A stretch of 64,000 nucleotides of DNA from Phyllobacterium endophyticum (GTDB lineage: Bacteria > Pseudomonadota > Alphaproteobacteria > Rhizobiales > Rhizobiaceae), in assembly GCF_003010935.1 (NCBI RefSeq), contig NZ_PGGN01000004.1, positions 1-64,000 on the forward strand. The letters are read 5' to 3'. The position numbers and the translations under genes are program-made. Below, in pieces: positions 51,468-61,919 of the stretch. The notes beneath the pieces were generated by a model. That model was not told where the DNA came from, made no database searches, and worked only from the letters and a program-made list of their open reading frames with translations. Each line of letters opens with the position of its first letter. Position 1 is the first letter of the stretch.

Positions 51468-52475
51468 TCAGCGTTTCGTAAATACCTTGTCCAGGATTCC
51501 ACCTTCTGAAAACTGGTCCTTCGTCACTTTGGTCCAGCCACCGAAAACGTCGTCAACAGTCAAGAGACGGGTTTCTGGAAATTGTGCAGCATATTTTGCC
51601 TTCACACTTTCATCGTTCACGCGGTTGTAGTTGCGCGCAAGAATGTCCTGCCCTTCCCCTGAGTAAAGGAACTTCAGATAGCTCTCGGCGATTGTGCGCG
51701 AGCCGCGCTGGTCCACGACCTTGTCGACCACTGTCACCGGAAATTCCGCCAGAAGGCTGACTGGCGGTACGACCGCCTCGTATTTGTCTTCGCCGAGCTG
51801 CTTGCGCGTGCCGAGAACCTCGGCCTCGAATGTGATGAGCACGTCCCCTATGCCGCGCTCGGCGAAAGTCGTCGTGGACCCGCGCCCGCCGGTATCGAAC
51901 ACCGGAACATTTGCAAGCAGCTTCTTCACGAATTCCTGGGCTTTTGCATCGTCCTTGTTGAACTTTTCCAATGCAAAGGCATAGGCGGCCAGATAGGTGT
52001 AGCGCGCATTGCCCGAAGTCTTCGGATTGGGGAAGATCACCTTGACATCATCACGAACGAGATCGTCCCAGCTCTTGATGTTCTTTGGATTTCCCGCCCG
52101 GACGAGGAAAGCTGGCAATGAATAATAGGGAGAAGAATTGTTCGGAAGGCGCGTCTGCCAGTCCGCAGGGATGAGGTTACCCTTGTCGTGCAATACCTGA
52201 ACGTCTGTCACCTGATTGAAGGTGACGACATCGGCCTGAAGACCTTCAAGGATCGACCGCGCCTGTTTAGAAGATCCGGCATGCGATTGATTGACGGTGA
52301 TATCCTTGCCGGATTGCTTTTTGTAGTCGGCTGCGAATGCCGTGTCGATCTGCTCGTATAGCTCGCGGGAAATATCGTAGGAAACGTTCAGGATTTCGGT
52401 TGGTTCGTCGGCGGCCTTGACCGGTGTCAAACTCACACCCAGAGCCAGGGCTGCGTATACAAAAAGTCTTTTCAT
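51468..52475 (-). CDS. Sulfate-binding periplasmic protein (Sbp/CysP family)
   Basis: 335 residues from ATG 52475, which has GGGAG upstream. A signal peptide (FVYAALALGVSLTPVKA) is followed by the mature start ADEPTEILNVSYDISRELYE, the typical Sbp/CysP opening. Later QSHAGSSKQARSILEGLQADV and the conserved NPKTSGNARYTYLAAY match sulfate/thiosulfate-binding proteins. It would bind sulfate in the periplasm for CysT/CysW. It is the first gene of the minus-strand run, divergent from an Rrf2 regulator. Confidence 0.93.
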   Translation of the reverse strand: MKRLFVYAALALGVSLTPVKAADEPTEILNVSYDISRELYEQIDTAFAADYKKQSGKDITVNQSHAGSSKQARSILEGLQADVVTFNQVTDVQVLHDKGNLIPADWQTRLPNNSSPYYSLPAFLVRAGNPKNIKSWDDLVRDDVKVIFPNPKTSGNARYTYLAAYAFALEKFNKDDAKAQEFVKKLLANVPVFDTGGRGSTTTFAERGIGDVLITFEAEVLGTRKQLGEDKYEAVVPPVSLLAEFPVTVVDKVVDQRGSRTIAESYLKFLYSGEGQDILARNYNRVNDESVKAKYAAQFPETRLLTVDDVFGGWTKVTKDQFSEGGILDKVFTKR

Positions 52476-52675
52476 TGGATTCTCCCGCTGCCACGCCTGC
52501 ATCAAGGTGCTAGACGTTTTTTGCGAGAGTGACGGTAAACCGGCCATTACGGAAGGATATTTTTTCCAACTTGCCCGGCGTAAACGGAATCGAATGCTGC
52601 GGACTGAGCGGTATTCAGCACGCGAGTTTGCCAACGACCAGGTCACGCACCTTTTGGTCAGGGACCGTCATCTCG

Positions 52676-52867
52676 TCACCAGAACCCGCGATGCTGCCAG
52701 CACCAGAGAAAATCATCCTCTGTCCGCCTGCGCGTCTTTCCGGTTGAGGCTCGTTCGCCGTCGCGCTGCCCGCAATCCGCGGCATCACCATCAAGAGTCT
52801 CTGCGGCAAAAACCTCGCGCCACAACCGTTCTGCCCGGCTGAAAATGCCTGATACTTCACTGTACAT
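52676..52867 (-). CDS. Small protein of unknown function upstream of the sulfate-binding gene
   Basis: 63 residues from ATG 52867, with a near-ideal GGAGG six bases upstream. The N-terminus MYSEVSGIFSRAERLWRE is regular and amphipathic, and the C-terminal half is rich in charged residues and Trp. The alternative reading frame next to it could continue a similar protein, so a frameshift is possible. No family is recognised. It precedes the sulfate-binding gene by 200 bases on the same strand. Confidence 0.5.
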   Translation of the reverse strand: MYSEVSGIFSRAERLWREVFAAETLDGDAADCGQRDGERASTGKTRRRTEDDFLWCWQHRGFW

Positions 52868-53081
52868 TGCCACCTCCATCTAACAGCTCGGTTGCAGTGC
52901 CTTATGAGCCAGCTGATACCTGATGATGACCGCTTGAAATCATTTGTCAATAATCACTACCAAACTAATCGTGTATCAGAACCGCTGCGCCGCGGTGCAA
53001 TAGGTTAATGAAGCATTATTTTTCAGCGCCTTACACATTGTTTTGAAGACACTTCTCCATCAGCAAAAAAACAAAATTTTA

Positions 53082-53103
53082 GCATTTTCACACTAGAAAA
53101 TGC
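53082..53103. promoter_or_regulatory. Inverted repeat, candidate Rrf2 operator
   Basis: GCATTTTC and GAAAATGC form a perfect 8-base inverted repeat spaced by 6 bases, 49 bases upstream of the Rrf2 start and within the divergent region of the sulfate genes. Confidence 0.45.
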
Positions 53104-53151
53104 GCCGCGAGGGACTATGACTGCACCACACTGGTAGTCAGGCAAAGAAAA

Positions 53152-53598
53152 ATGATATCGCAAAAGGCTAAATATGCTCTGCGGGCACTGGTCGTTCTTG
53201 CCAGGGCAGATGCCGGGAAAGCCCTCTTCATCTCGGACATCGCAGAAGAACAGAACATTCCGAAGAAGTTCCTCGAGCAGATATTGCTGGACCTGAAGCG
53301 CCAGGGTCTCGTCATGAGCCGTCGCGGTAAAATGGGTGGCTATCTACTGCTCAAGCCCGCCGAAACGATCACGTTTGGCGAGGTGCTGCGCCTCATTGAT
53401 GGTCCCATCGCCCCCCTGCCATGCCTCAGCAAGATCGCCTATCGTCGCTGCGAGGATTGCCAGGATGAAGCGACATGCGAAATTCGGCACGTCTTCAACG
53501 AGGTTGCCGATGTCACCCGCGCCGTGCTGGACAAGACGACCATCGCCGATTGCCTCGTCTACGGTCAGACCACAAAACTCGCCGAACTGATCGGCTGA
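53152..53598 (+). CDS. Rrf2-family transcriptional regulator (possible cysteine/iron-sulfur responsive)
   Basis: 148 residues. A winged HTH occupies residues 1-80 (SQKAKYALRALVVLARADAG, then QNIPKKFLEQILLDLKRQG, the Rrf2 pattern). The C-terminal half holds several cysteines (PCLSKIAYRRCEDCQDEATC) that could bind an Fe-S cluster or sense thiols, as IscR and CymR/CysR-type members do. It is read divergently from the small protein and sulfate transport genes and may regulate them. Its stop is 10 bases from the convergent thiG end. Confidence 0.9.
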   Translation: MISQKAKYALRALVVLARADAGKALFISDIAEEQNIPKKFLEQILLDLKRQGLVMSRRGKMGGYLLLKPAETITFGEVLRLIDGPIAPLPCLSKIAYRRCEDCQDEATCEIRHVFNEVADVTRAVLDKTTIADCLVYGQTTKLAELIG

Positions 53599-53608
53599 AA
53601 CAGAGCCG

Positions 53609-54382
53609 TCAGGTGAACACCGCCCGGCCGATAACCGGGGTCGAAGGCACTGCGACGTCGCGTGGCTCGAGCATCCCTGCGTGAAAAGCCGTGTACCCCG
53701 CATCAACGGCCGTCGCAAAAGCTCTCGCCATTGCCACGGGATCGCCAGCCTTCGCCACGGCCGTGTTCAGCAGAATGGCATCGAACCCAAGCTCCATGAC
53801 CGTTACAGCATGCGATGGACGGCCGAGACCTGCGTCAACGATCATCGTCACGTCCGGAAAATGGGCGCGTAAGGAACGTAGTGCGTGCAAGTTGAGCGGT
53901 CCGAGAGCAGAGCCGATCGGGGCGCACCAGGGCATCAGGACCTTGCACCCGGCGTCGAGCAGGCGTTCGGCAACGATCAGATCGTCCGTTGTATAGGGAA
54001 AGACGTTGAAGCCATCCTCCGATAGTACCCGGGCGGCCTCCACCAGCGCGAATACATCCGGCTGCAATGTATCATGATTGCCGATAATCTCGAGCTTGAT
54101 CCAGTCGGTCCCAAAAACATCCCGAGCCATTTGCGCCGTGAGCACGGCTTCTTTCACACTATGACATCCCGCCGTGTTCGGCAGCACGTGCGTCCCGAGT
54201 GATCGGATCAAGGACCAGAACCCGTCGCCGGATTTGCCCCCTGCCATTTCCCGCCGCAGCGAAACAGTGACGATCTTCGTGCCGGATGCCTTTATTGCAT
54301 CCATCAGGGTGGCGGGCGAAGGATATTGCGCCGTGCCGAGCAACAGGCGCGACATCAACTCGGTGTCATAGAGCTTCAGCAT
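53609..54382 (-). CDS. thiG: Thiazole synthase
   Basis: 257 residues from ATG 54382, with AAGGAGG seven bases upstream. The TIM-barrel ThiG features are visible: [13 protein letters not shown], the catalytic Lys strand in [26 protein letters not shown]-like (here [11 protein letters not shown]) and [13 protein letters not shown]. It makes the thiazole ring of thiamine from 1-deoxyxylulose phosphate, ThiS thiocarboxylate and iminoglycine. It lies 2 bases after thiS and ends the visible operon; thiE, expected next in rhizobia, is not present. Confidence 0.95.
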   Translation of the reverse strand: MLKLYDTELMSRLLLGTAQYPSPATLMDAIKASGTKIVTVSLRREMAGGKSGDGFWSLIRSLGTHVLPNTAGCHSVKEAVLTAQMARDVFGTDWIKLEIIGNHDTLQPDVFALVEAARVLSEDGFNVFPYTTDDLIVAERLLDAGCKVLMPWCAPIGSALGPLNLHALRSLRAHFPDVTMIVDAGLGRPSHAVTVMELGFDAILLNTAVAKAGDPVAMARAFATAVDAGYTAFHAGMLEPRDVAVPSTPVIGRAVFT

Positions 54383-54384
54383 GC

Positions 54385-54578
54385 TCAGCCTCCTTGCCTC
54401 GGTGTAAGAATCTCGACCCGGTCGCCCTCGCTCAGGTGGCAAGTCGGACGTTCCCTCGGACGCACGAGTTCACCATTCACCGCCGTGGCCAGCCATTCGC
54501 CGTCAAACTCGAGTTCGGCAAGTAGTCCATCGAGTAATCGCGCCGACACATCATGCGGCTCTCCGTTGACGATCAATT

Positions 54579-54582
<4 letters not shown>
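54385..54582 (-). CDS. thiS: Thiamine sulfur-carrier protein ThiS
   Basis: 65 residues. The ubiquitin-like fold ends in the obligatory Gly-Gly (TPRQGG), which is adenylated and thiolated, and the N-terminus [17 protein letters not shown] is typical. The start overlaps the thiO stop (ATGA) and the stop is 2 bases from thiG. It donates sulfur for the thiazole ring. Confidence 0.93.
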
Positions 54583-57417
<2,835 letters not shown>

Positions 57418-57570
57418 TCATGAGCCATTAAAAGTGTTGCTGGCCATGATGCGTCCAATCAGTGGATGCGTGGCGCAGCAAGTGCGTGGAAACCCAGTTC
57501 TGTGCCGGAAGGATGAAAGGAGTTCGCGAGTCGGATGATAGACCGAGTGCCTGAACACTCCACGCGAAGA

Positions 57571-57672
57571 CTTTTGCACCGTCCCTACGCCAGTATGAAC
57601 TGGATCAGGTTCAACGGGTCACTGCGCTGCAAAAGCCAGCAGTATCTCAGCCCCTTGTCGGGACCCCCCTGG
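57571..57672 (-). promoter_or_regulatory. TPP riboswitch (thi box) controlling thiC
   Basis: On the minus strand the transcript carries the conserved GGGGCTGAGATACTG segment, then GTTGAACCTGATCCAG and ACTGGCGTAGGGA, the hallmark thi-box sequence. It lies about 210 bases upstream of the thiC start, so thiamine pyrophosphate would repress the whole thiCOSG operon. Confidence 0.95.
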
Positions 57673-57725
57673 TGAATGTGTTCATGTGACCCGCTGGAAA
57701 CATGATTGTCAAGCGGGTCGAGGCC

Positions 57726-58295
57726 TCAGGAAGCGCGGAGAGGCTTCAGCGCTGTCGCCCATTTGAGCAATTCGCTCAGCATTGTCGCTGCACCGGCTGT
57801 CATCGGATCGTTCGCCTCGAACACACCCTCGTCATTGATGAACTGCCTGTAATTGGGGACCGGCACACCTTCGGGAATCGGAACCATGTGCAACCCTGCA
57901 ATCAACCCCTTGATGGATTCGACCGAGCGCAGACCACCCGATATACCGCCATAGCTGACAAAGGCCGCCGGCTTGTAGCTCCATTCATTGAACAGATAAA
58001 TCAGGGCGTTGGTCAAGGATGGCGGCGCGTTGTAATCATACTCGGGCGTGACGAAAACATAAGCGTCGGCGGAATCGACGATATCGCTCCACTTTTTCGT
58101 GTGTGCATGTTCATACTTCTTCATTTTCGGATGGTTCGGCTCGTCGAGGATCGGAAGGTTCACTTCGGCAAGGTCGACAAGTACCGGTTCGAACCGCCCA
58201 TCCTTCCTGGCGAATTCGTAAAACCAGTTTGCAACCGCAGGGCCACCGCGGCCCGGCCGTGTACTGGCGATTATGGTATTCAGTCTCAATGCCAT
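57726..58295 (-). CDS. NADPH-dependent FMN reductase family protein
   Basis: 189 residues from ATG 58295, with GGAGG nine bases upstream; in-frame ATGs further upstream lack a site. Flavodoxin-like motifs are TIIASTRPGRGG (FMN phosphate loop) and FVTPEYDYNAPPSLTNAL, then YGGISGGLRSVE. The family reduces FMN or quinones and azo compounds. It stands alone between the thiamine riboswitch and rpsU, with no functional link evident. Confidence 0.88.
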   Translation of the reverse strand: MALRLNTIIASTRPGRGGPAVANWFYEFARKDGRFEPVLVDLAEVNLPILDEPNHPKMKKYEHAHTKKWSDIVDSADAYVFVTPEYDYNAPPSLTNALIYLFNEWSYKPAAFVSYGGISGGLRSVESIKGLIAGLHMVPIPEGVPVPNYRQFINDEGVFEANDPMTAGAATMLSELLKWATALKPLRAS

Positions 58296-58487
58296 CTGAT
58301 GAGCCTCCATAGGATTCGATATGTGTAACATGAGAGCGGTTGGAGAGTTCCGTCGGGCAAGTTCTCCGGAGAACGCCGCATCTTTTAACTCAAGGTGGAA
58401 CGCCGGGGTAATCACAAAAACAAACCCGCGACGGCCTGGGCCATGCGGGTTCTGCGTTTATAGAATGACCGGGTGACCGGTCATGGA

Positions 58488-58763
58488 TTATCGGTTGTTG
58501 AAATCGCTGCCATTGTTGCCGGCTGGGCGGGCAATACGTTCTTTCTTCTTCGGACCGGGCAACAGGCCTTCGCGCTGAGCCTGCTTGCGTGCAGCTTTGC
58601 GAGCGCGGCTCACGGCTTCTGCCTTTTCACGGACACGGCGCTCGGATGGCTTTTCAAACGCCTGGCGCGCCTTCATTTCGCGGAAGAGACCTTCCCGCTG
58701 CATCTTCTTCTTCAGTACCCGGAGGGCCTGTTCAACATTGTTATCACGGACGAGAACTTGCAA
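58488..58763 (-). CDS. rpsU: 30S ribosomal protein S21
   Basis: 91 residues. [20 protein letters not shown] is the typical alphaproteobacterial S21 start, and the protein is highly basic ([12 protein letters not shown]). The start codon is TTG at 58763, preceded by AAGGA; no ATG fits the conserved N-terminus. The C-terminal 20 residues extend beyond the shortest S21 forms, as is common in rhizobia. It is a small-subunit protein involved in translation initiation. Confidence 0.93.
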   Translation of the reverse strand: MQVLVRDNNVEQALRVLKKKMQREGLFREMKARQAFEKPSERRVREKAEAVSRARKAARKQAQREGLLPGPKKKERIARPAGNNGSDFNNR

Positions 58764-58988
58764 TCGTTTTCCTTACCCATGCTTGTCTCGCCTTGCAGGT
58801 GAGAATTTAACCGCAATCAGACAAGCGTTTGAAGAATTGCCACTACGGCAATCCCGGAGAAGCGCGGACTTTATTCATTTCCGCGCCAAAAATCCAGTGC
58901 GTTGAAGCAATTTACTTGCGTATTTCAGCCACAGGAACAGTTAATCTCACCAGCGTCCGGTTATTCAGCGCCCAACCGGCCGCGTGGA

Positions 58989-59333
58989 TTAAATTGCCGC
59001 GGTGACGATGATTTCAACCTTGTACTCCGGCGTTGCAAGCTTGGCTTCGCCGGTCGCGCGGGCAGGTGTATTGGCAGGATCGACCCAGGCGTCCCAAACG
59101 GCATTCATCTCACCGAAATCCTTCATATCGTCGAGCCAGATGATAGCCTGCAACAGCTTCGATTTGTCGGTGCCTGCTTCCTTGAGCAGCCGATCGACCG
59201 CAGCCAGAACATCCTTCGTCTGCTCTGTTACGCTCTTGCCGGGACCGCCGACCTGTCCAGCGAGATAAACAGTGTTGCCGTGGATGACGGCCTGGCTCAT
59301 ACGCGGTCCAACTTCGATGCGGCGGATGCTCAT
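58989..59333 (-). CDS. RidA/YjgF-family enamine/imine deaminase
   Basis: 114 residues from ATG 59333, with GAGGAG seven bases upstream. The family pattern is visible: MSQAVIHGNTVYLAGQVG, then ATGEAKLATPEYKVEI with the conserved arginine-equivalent region at the end. RidA proteins hydrolyse reactive enamines made by PLP enzymes. It is a stand-alone gene and its neighbour upstream is a tRNA-like fragment. Confidence 0.85.
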   Translation of the reverse strand: MSIRRIEVGPRMSQAVIHGNTVYLAGQVGGPGKSVTEQTKDVLAAVDRLLKEAGTDKSKLLQAIIWLDDMKDFGEMNAVWDAWVDPANTPARATGEAKLATPEYKVEIIVTAAI

Positions 59334-59360
59334 GGAGATCTCCTCTAGTTTTCTCAGACA

Positions 59361-59387
59361 TGAAAAAAGGGCCGTGCGGCCCTTTGG
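59361..59387 (-). terminator. Terminator following the tRNA-like fragment
   Basis: On the minus strand AAGGGCCG-CA-CGGCCCTT forms a stable hairpin ending in TTTTTT. It lies 9 bases after the CCA end of the tRNA-like sequence and 28 bases before the RidA start, so it most likely was the terminator of that tRNA. Confidence 0.85.
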
Positions 59388-59395
59388 CAAAAGAG

Positions 59396-59446
59396 TGGTG
59401 GGCACAGTAGGGATCGACCTGCGATCCGCTGATCAAGAGTCAGCTC
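59396..59446 (-). pseudogene. 3' fragment of a tRNA-Lys(CUU)-like gene
   Basis: Read on the minus strand: an anticodon arm GCTGA-CTCTTGA-TCAGC with anticodon CUU, a degenerate T-arm one base short (GCAGGTCGATCCCTAC), then the acceptor strand TGTGCCC and ACCA. The whole 5' half (acceptor strand and D-arm) is missing, and the T-stem has mismatches, so it cannot be a working tRNA. It is followed by a proper terminator. The pattern is that left by an element integrated into, or a deletion of, a tRNA gene. Confidence 0.65.
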
Positions 59447-59523
59447 CCTACATTTGGCGCTTGTTACCGTACTTCATCATTCGTTTGCAAGCGCAATCAC
59501 TCGGGCGATCAGGACAACCTATG

Positions 59524-59542
59524 ATCAGCGACTGACGCTGAT
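59524..59542 (-). terminator. Possible terminator of the kduD gene
   Basis: ATCAGCG-ACTGA-CGCTGAT, a perfect 7-base inverted repeat, begins 11 bases past the kduD stop on the minus strand. It has no T-run, so it is a weak call. Confidence 0.35.
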
Positions 59543-59552
59543 ATTCTCGTTC

Positions 59553-60308
59553 TTACCGCGCCAGCCATCCACCATCCACGGGAAGGATCGTGCCGTGCAC
59601 GTAGTCCGACGCGCGGGAAGCGAGGAAGACGGCCGCTCCAGCCATATCGTCGGCTCGCGCCCAGCGCCCGGCCGGGATGCGTTTCAGGATATCGGCATTG
59701 CGTTCGGCATCCGCCCGCAGCGCCGCGGTGTTGTTGGTCTCGACATAGCCCGGGGCAATGGCGTTGACGTTGATGCCATGGGCTGCCCACTCGTTTGCCA
59801 TCAGCCGTGTCAGGCCTGCAAGGCCGCTCTTTGCCGCCGTGTAGGATGCAACGCGAATGCCGCCCTGGAACGACAGGAGCGAGGCGATGTTGATGATCTT
59901 GGCGGGCATCTTGGCCGCCATCGCCACGCGAGCGAAGGACTGGGAGAGAAAGAACGCCGATTTCAGATTGGTGTCCATGACGGCATCCCAGTCCTCCTCG
60001 GTGAAATCGATCGTATCGGCCCGGCGGATGATTCCGGCATTATTGACAAGAATATTCGGGCGGTTGCCAACGGCTGCTGTTTGCTCCACCACTCCGCGCA
60101 CCTCGTCCATCCTGGAAAGATCTGCAAAAAGAGGATGAAACGACCGGCCGCGGGCCACCACAAGGGCTGCGGTTTCCTCCATTGGCGAACGCCCGACGCC
60201 GATAATGTCGGCACCGGCACCTGCAAGGCCGACGGCAATCGCCTGGCCGATGCCCGTGTTGGCACCGGTGACAACGGCGCACTGGCCGGAAAGATCGAAC
60301 GGATTCAT
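59553..60308 (-). CDS. kduD: 2-dehydro-3-deoxy-D-gluconate 5-dehydrogenase
   Basis: 251 residues. Classical SDR features: VVTGANTGIGQAIAVGLA (T-G-x-x-x-G-I-G), NILVNNAGIIRRADTI, Tyr and Lys in SYTAAKSGLAGLTR, and INVNAIAPGYVETNNT. The length and the pairing with kduI identify KduD, which reduces 2,5-diketo-3-deoxygluconate made by KduI, in the breakdown of unsaturated uronates from pectin or alginate-like sugars. Its start overlaps the kduI stop (ATGA). Confidence 0.92.
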   Translation of the reverse strand: MNPFDLSGQCAVVTGANTGIGQAIAVGLAGAGADIIGVGRSPMEETAALVVARGRSFHPLFADLSRMDEVRGVVEQTAAVGNRPNILVNNAGIIRRADTIDFTEEDWDAVMDTNLKSAFFLSQSFARVAMAAKMPAKIINIASLLSFQGGIRVASYTAAKSGLAGLTRLMANEWAAHGINVNAIAPGYVETNNTAALRADAERNADILKRIPAGRWARADDMAGAAVFLASRASDYVHGTILPVDGGWLAR

Positions 60309-61147
60309 CGCAAACCTTCCATCGGAACCTTGTCCATGTCGGTGAAGCTCATGTTATCGCCAGCCATTGCCCAGATAAAGGAATACCGGCCGGTGCCGGC
60401 GCCGGAGTGGATGGACCATCCCGGCGACAGTACCGCATCATGGCTTTTCAGAACCAGATGCCGCGTTTCGTGCGGTTCACCCATGAAATGGAAGACACGG
60501 GTCGCCTCTTCCATGCCGAAGTAGAGATACACCTCCATGCGCCGGTCATGGACATGCGCGGGCATGGTGTTCCAGACGGAACCGGGCTCGAATATCGTCA
60601 GACCGACAAGGAGTTGGCAGCTTTCGCAGACATCCGGATGCACATATTGGTTGATCGTACGGGCATTGGCCTCTTCGGCCGACCCCATGCGCACCTTCCT
60701 GGCCATCTCGAGCGTGATCAGCACTGTCGGGCAAGCACGGTGCGCAGGTGCACTCAGCAGATAGAATTCGGCAGGATTCTCCGGTTCGTCGCTGCGGAAC
60801 GAAAGACGCCCCTGGCCCATGCCGGCATAAAGCGCATCCTGAAACCCAAGAGGATAATCGGCGCCGCCAACAGTGACCATGCCCTTTCCGCCGATATTGA
60901 GAATGGCGGCCTCGCGGCGTTCGAGGAAATGGCTGGTGCCGGTTTCCTTGACCTGATCGATGACCAGATCTTCTCCCACGGGAACAATGCCGCCGACAAT
61001 CATCCGGTCGAGATGGCTGTAGGTGAGATTGACGTTGCCCTTTGAAAAGAGCCCTTCGATGAGGAAGCCTTCGCGCAAGGCTTTCGTGTTGCGCCCGGCA
61101 GCGTCTTCTGGGCCAACGACCTGGCGCACGTTTACGGAAATTGTCAC
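60305..61147 (-). CDS. kduI: 5-dehydro-4-deoxy-D-glucuronate isomerase
   Basis: 280 residues, the usual KduI length, if the GTG at 61147 (with GAGG nine bases upstream) is the start. A longer form from 61195 would overlap the upstream ATPase gene and has no ribosome site. Conserved segments include SHLDRMIVGGIVPVG and HVHDRRMEVYLYFGM, the His/Glu zinc site of the cupin-like fold, and HSGAGTGRYSFIWAMAG. It isomerises the unsaturated uronic-acid product to 2,5-diketo-3-deoxygluconate, the substrate for kduD. Confidence 0.92.
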   Translation of the reverse strand: MTISVNVRQVVGPEDAAGRNTKALREGFLIEGLFSKGNVNLTYSHLDRMIVGGIVPVGEDLVIDQVKETGTSHFLERREAAILNIGGKGMVTVGGADYPLGFQDALYAGMGQGRLSFRSDEPENPAEFYLLSAPAHRACPTVLITLEMARKVRMGSAEEANARTINQYVHPDVCESCQLLVGLTIFEPGSVWNTMPAHVHDRRMEVYLYFGMEEATRVFHFMGEPHETRHLVLKSHDAVLSPGWSIHSGAGTGRYSFIWAMAGDNMSFTDMDKVPMEGLR

Positions 61148-61178
61148 GACATTTGCCTCTTGGCGTTTGATGGAAAGG

Positions 61179-61919
61179 TCAGGTGAGAACGACATATTCG
61201 GTAAGCTGGCTGATACTGGTATCTGCCTTGTTCACATCGAACACCTTGGTCCCATGGCTCATGATCACAAACCGGTCGCAGACCTGGTAGGCGTGGTAGA
61301 GATTATGCGTCACCAGCACGCTCGACACTCCCTCGGCCTTCAGCTTCAGCACCTGCGCCAGCAGGGCTTCCGTTTCGCGCACCGACAGGGCCGAGGTCGG
61401 CTCGTCGAGAAGCAGCACTCGCCGTTTGAAAAAGACCGCGCGCGCGATGGCGACGGCCTGCTTCTGGCCGCCGGACAGGTCCCCGACCAACTTGTCGGGA
61501 GAATCTATACCGGAAATATGGACGGCCTTCTCCAGCACCTCCATGGCGATGTCGCGCATCTCGACCTGTTTGAGAAAGCCGAAAACATCGGTGCGCTCGC
61601 GGCCCATGAAGATATTGCGGGTGATCGAGAGCGAATCCACCAGCGCAGTATTCTGGTAGATCGTTTCAATGCCTGCATCGGCGGAATCCGACCGGCAGGT
61701 GAACAGCGTCCTTTGACCGTCAACGCTCAAGTAGCCGGAGGTCGGTTTGTAAATTCCCGAAATGAGATTGACTGTCGTGGATTTGCCGGCGCCGTTGTCG
61801 CCGAGAAGGCCGACGACTTCGCTTGGGCCGATGTGGAAGCTCAGATCCCTGAGCGCCGTCAGCGCGCCAAAGCTCTTGGAAATATTGTGCAGTTCGAGAA
61901 GATTGGATGCCGGCATCAT
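61179..61919 (-). CDS. Sugar ABC transporter ATP-binding protein (single-domain, FrcA-type)
   Basis: 246 residues. Walker A is GLLGDNGAGKSTTVNLI, the signature is LSGGQKQAVAIA, Walker B is LLLDEPTSALS, and the H-loop is in LVTHNLYHA. It is a single ABC domain, like FrcA, not the double RbsA form. The start shares ATGA with the permease stop. It would power a CUT2-type importer, and the kduI/kduD neighbours suggest a uronate or related sugar as substrate. Confidence 0.92.
   Translation of the reverse strand: MMPASNLLELHNISKSFGALTALRDLSFHIGPSEVVGLLGDNGAGKSTTVNLISGIYKPTSGYLSVDGQRTLFTCRSDSADAGIETIYQNTALVDSLSITRNIFMGRERTDVFGFLKQVEMRDIAMEVLEKAVHISGIDSPDKLVGDLSGGQKQAVAIARAVFFKRRVLLLDEPTSALSVRETEALLAQVLKLKAEGVSSVLVTHNLYHAYQVCDRFVIMSHGTKVFDVNKADTSISQLTEYVVLT

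Noticed and set aside
59454-60524. 356-codon plus-strand frame across kduD and kduI.
   Set aside because: Shadow frame; it covers parts of two clear genes and has no motifs.
61148-61195. ATG start of kduI at 61195.
   Set aside because: It overlaps the ATPase gene, lacks a ribosome site and would lengthen KduI beyond its normal size; GTG 61147 fits.
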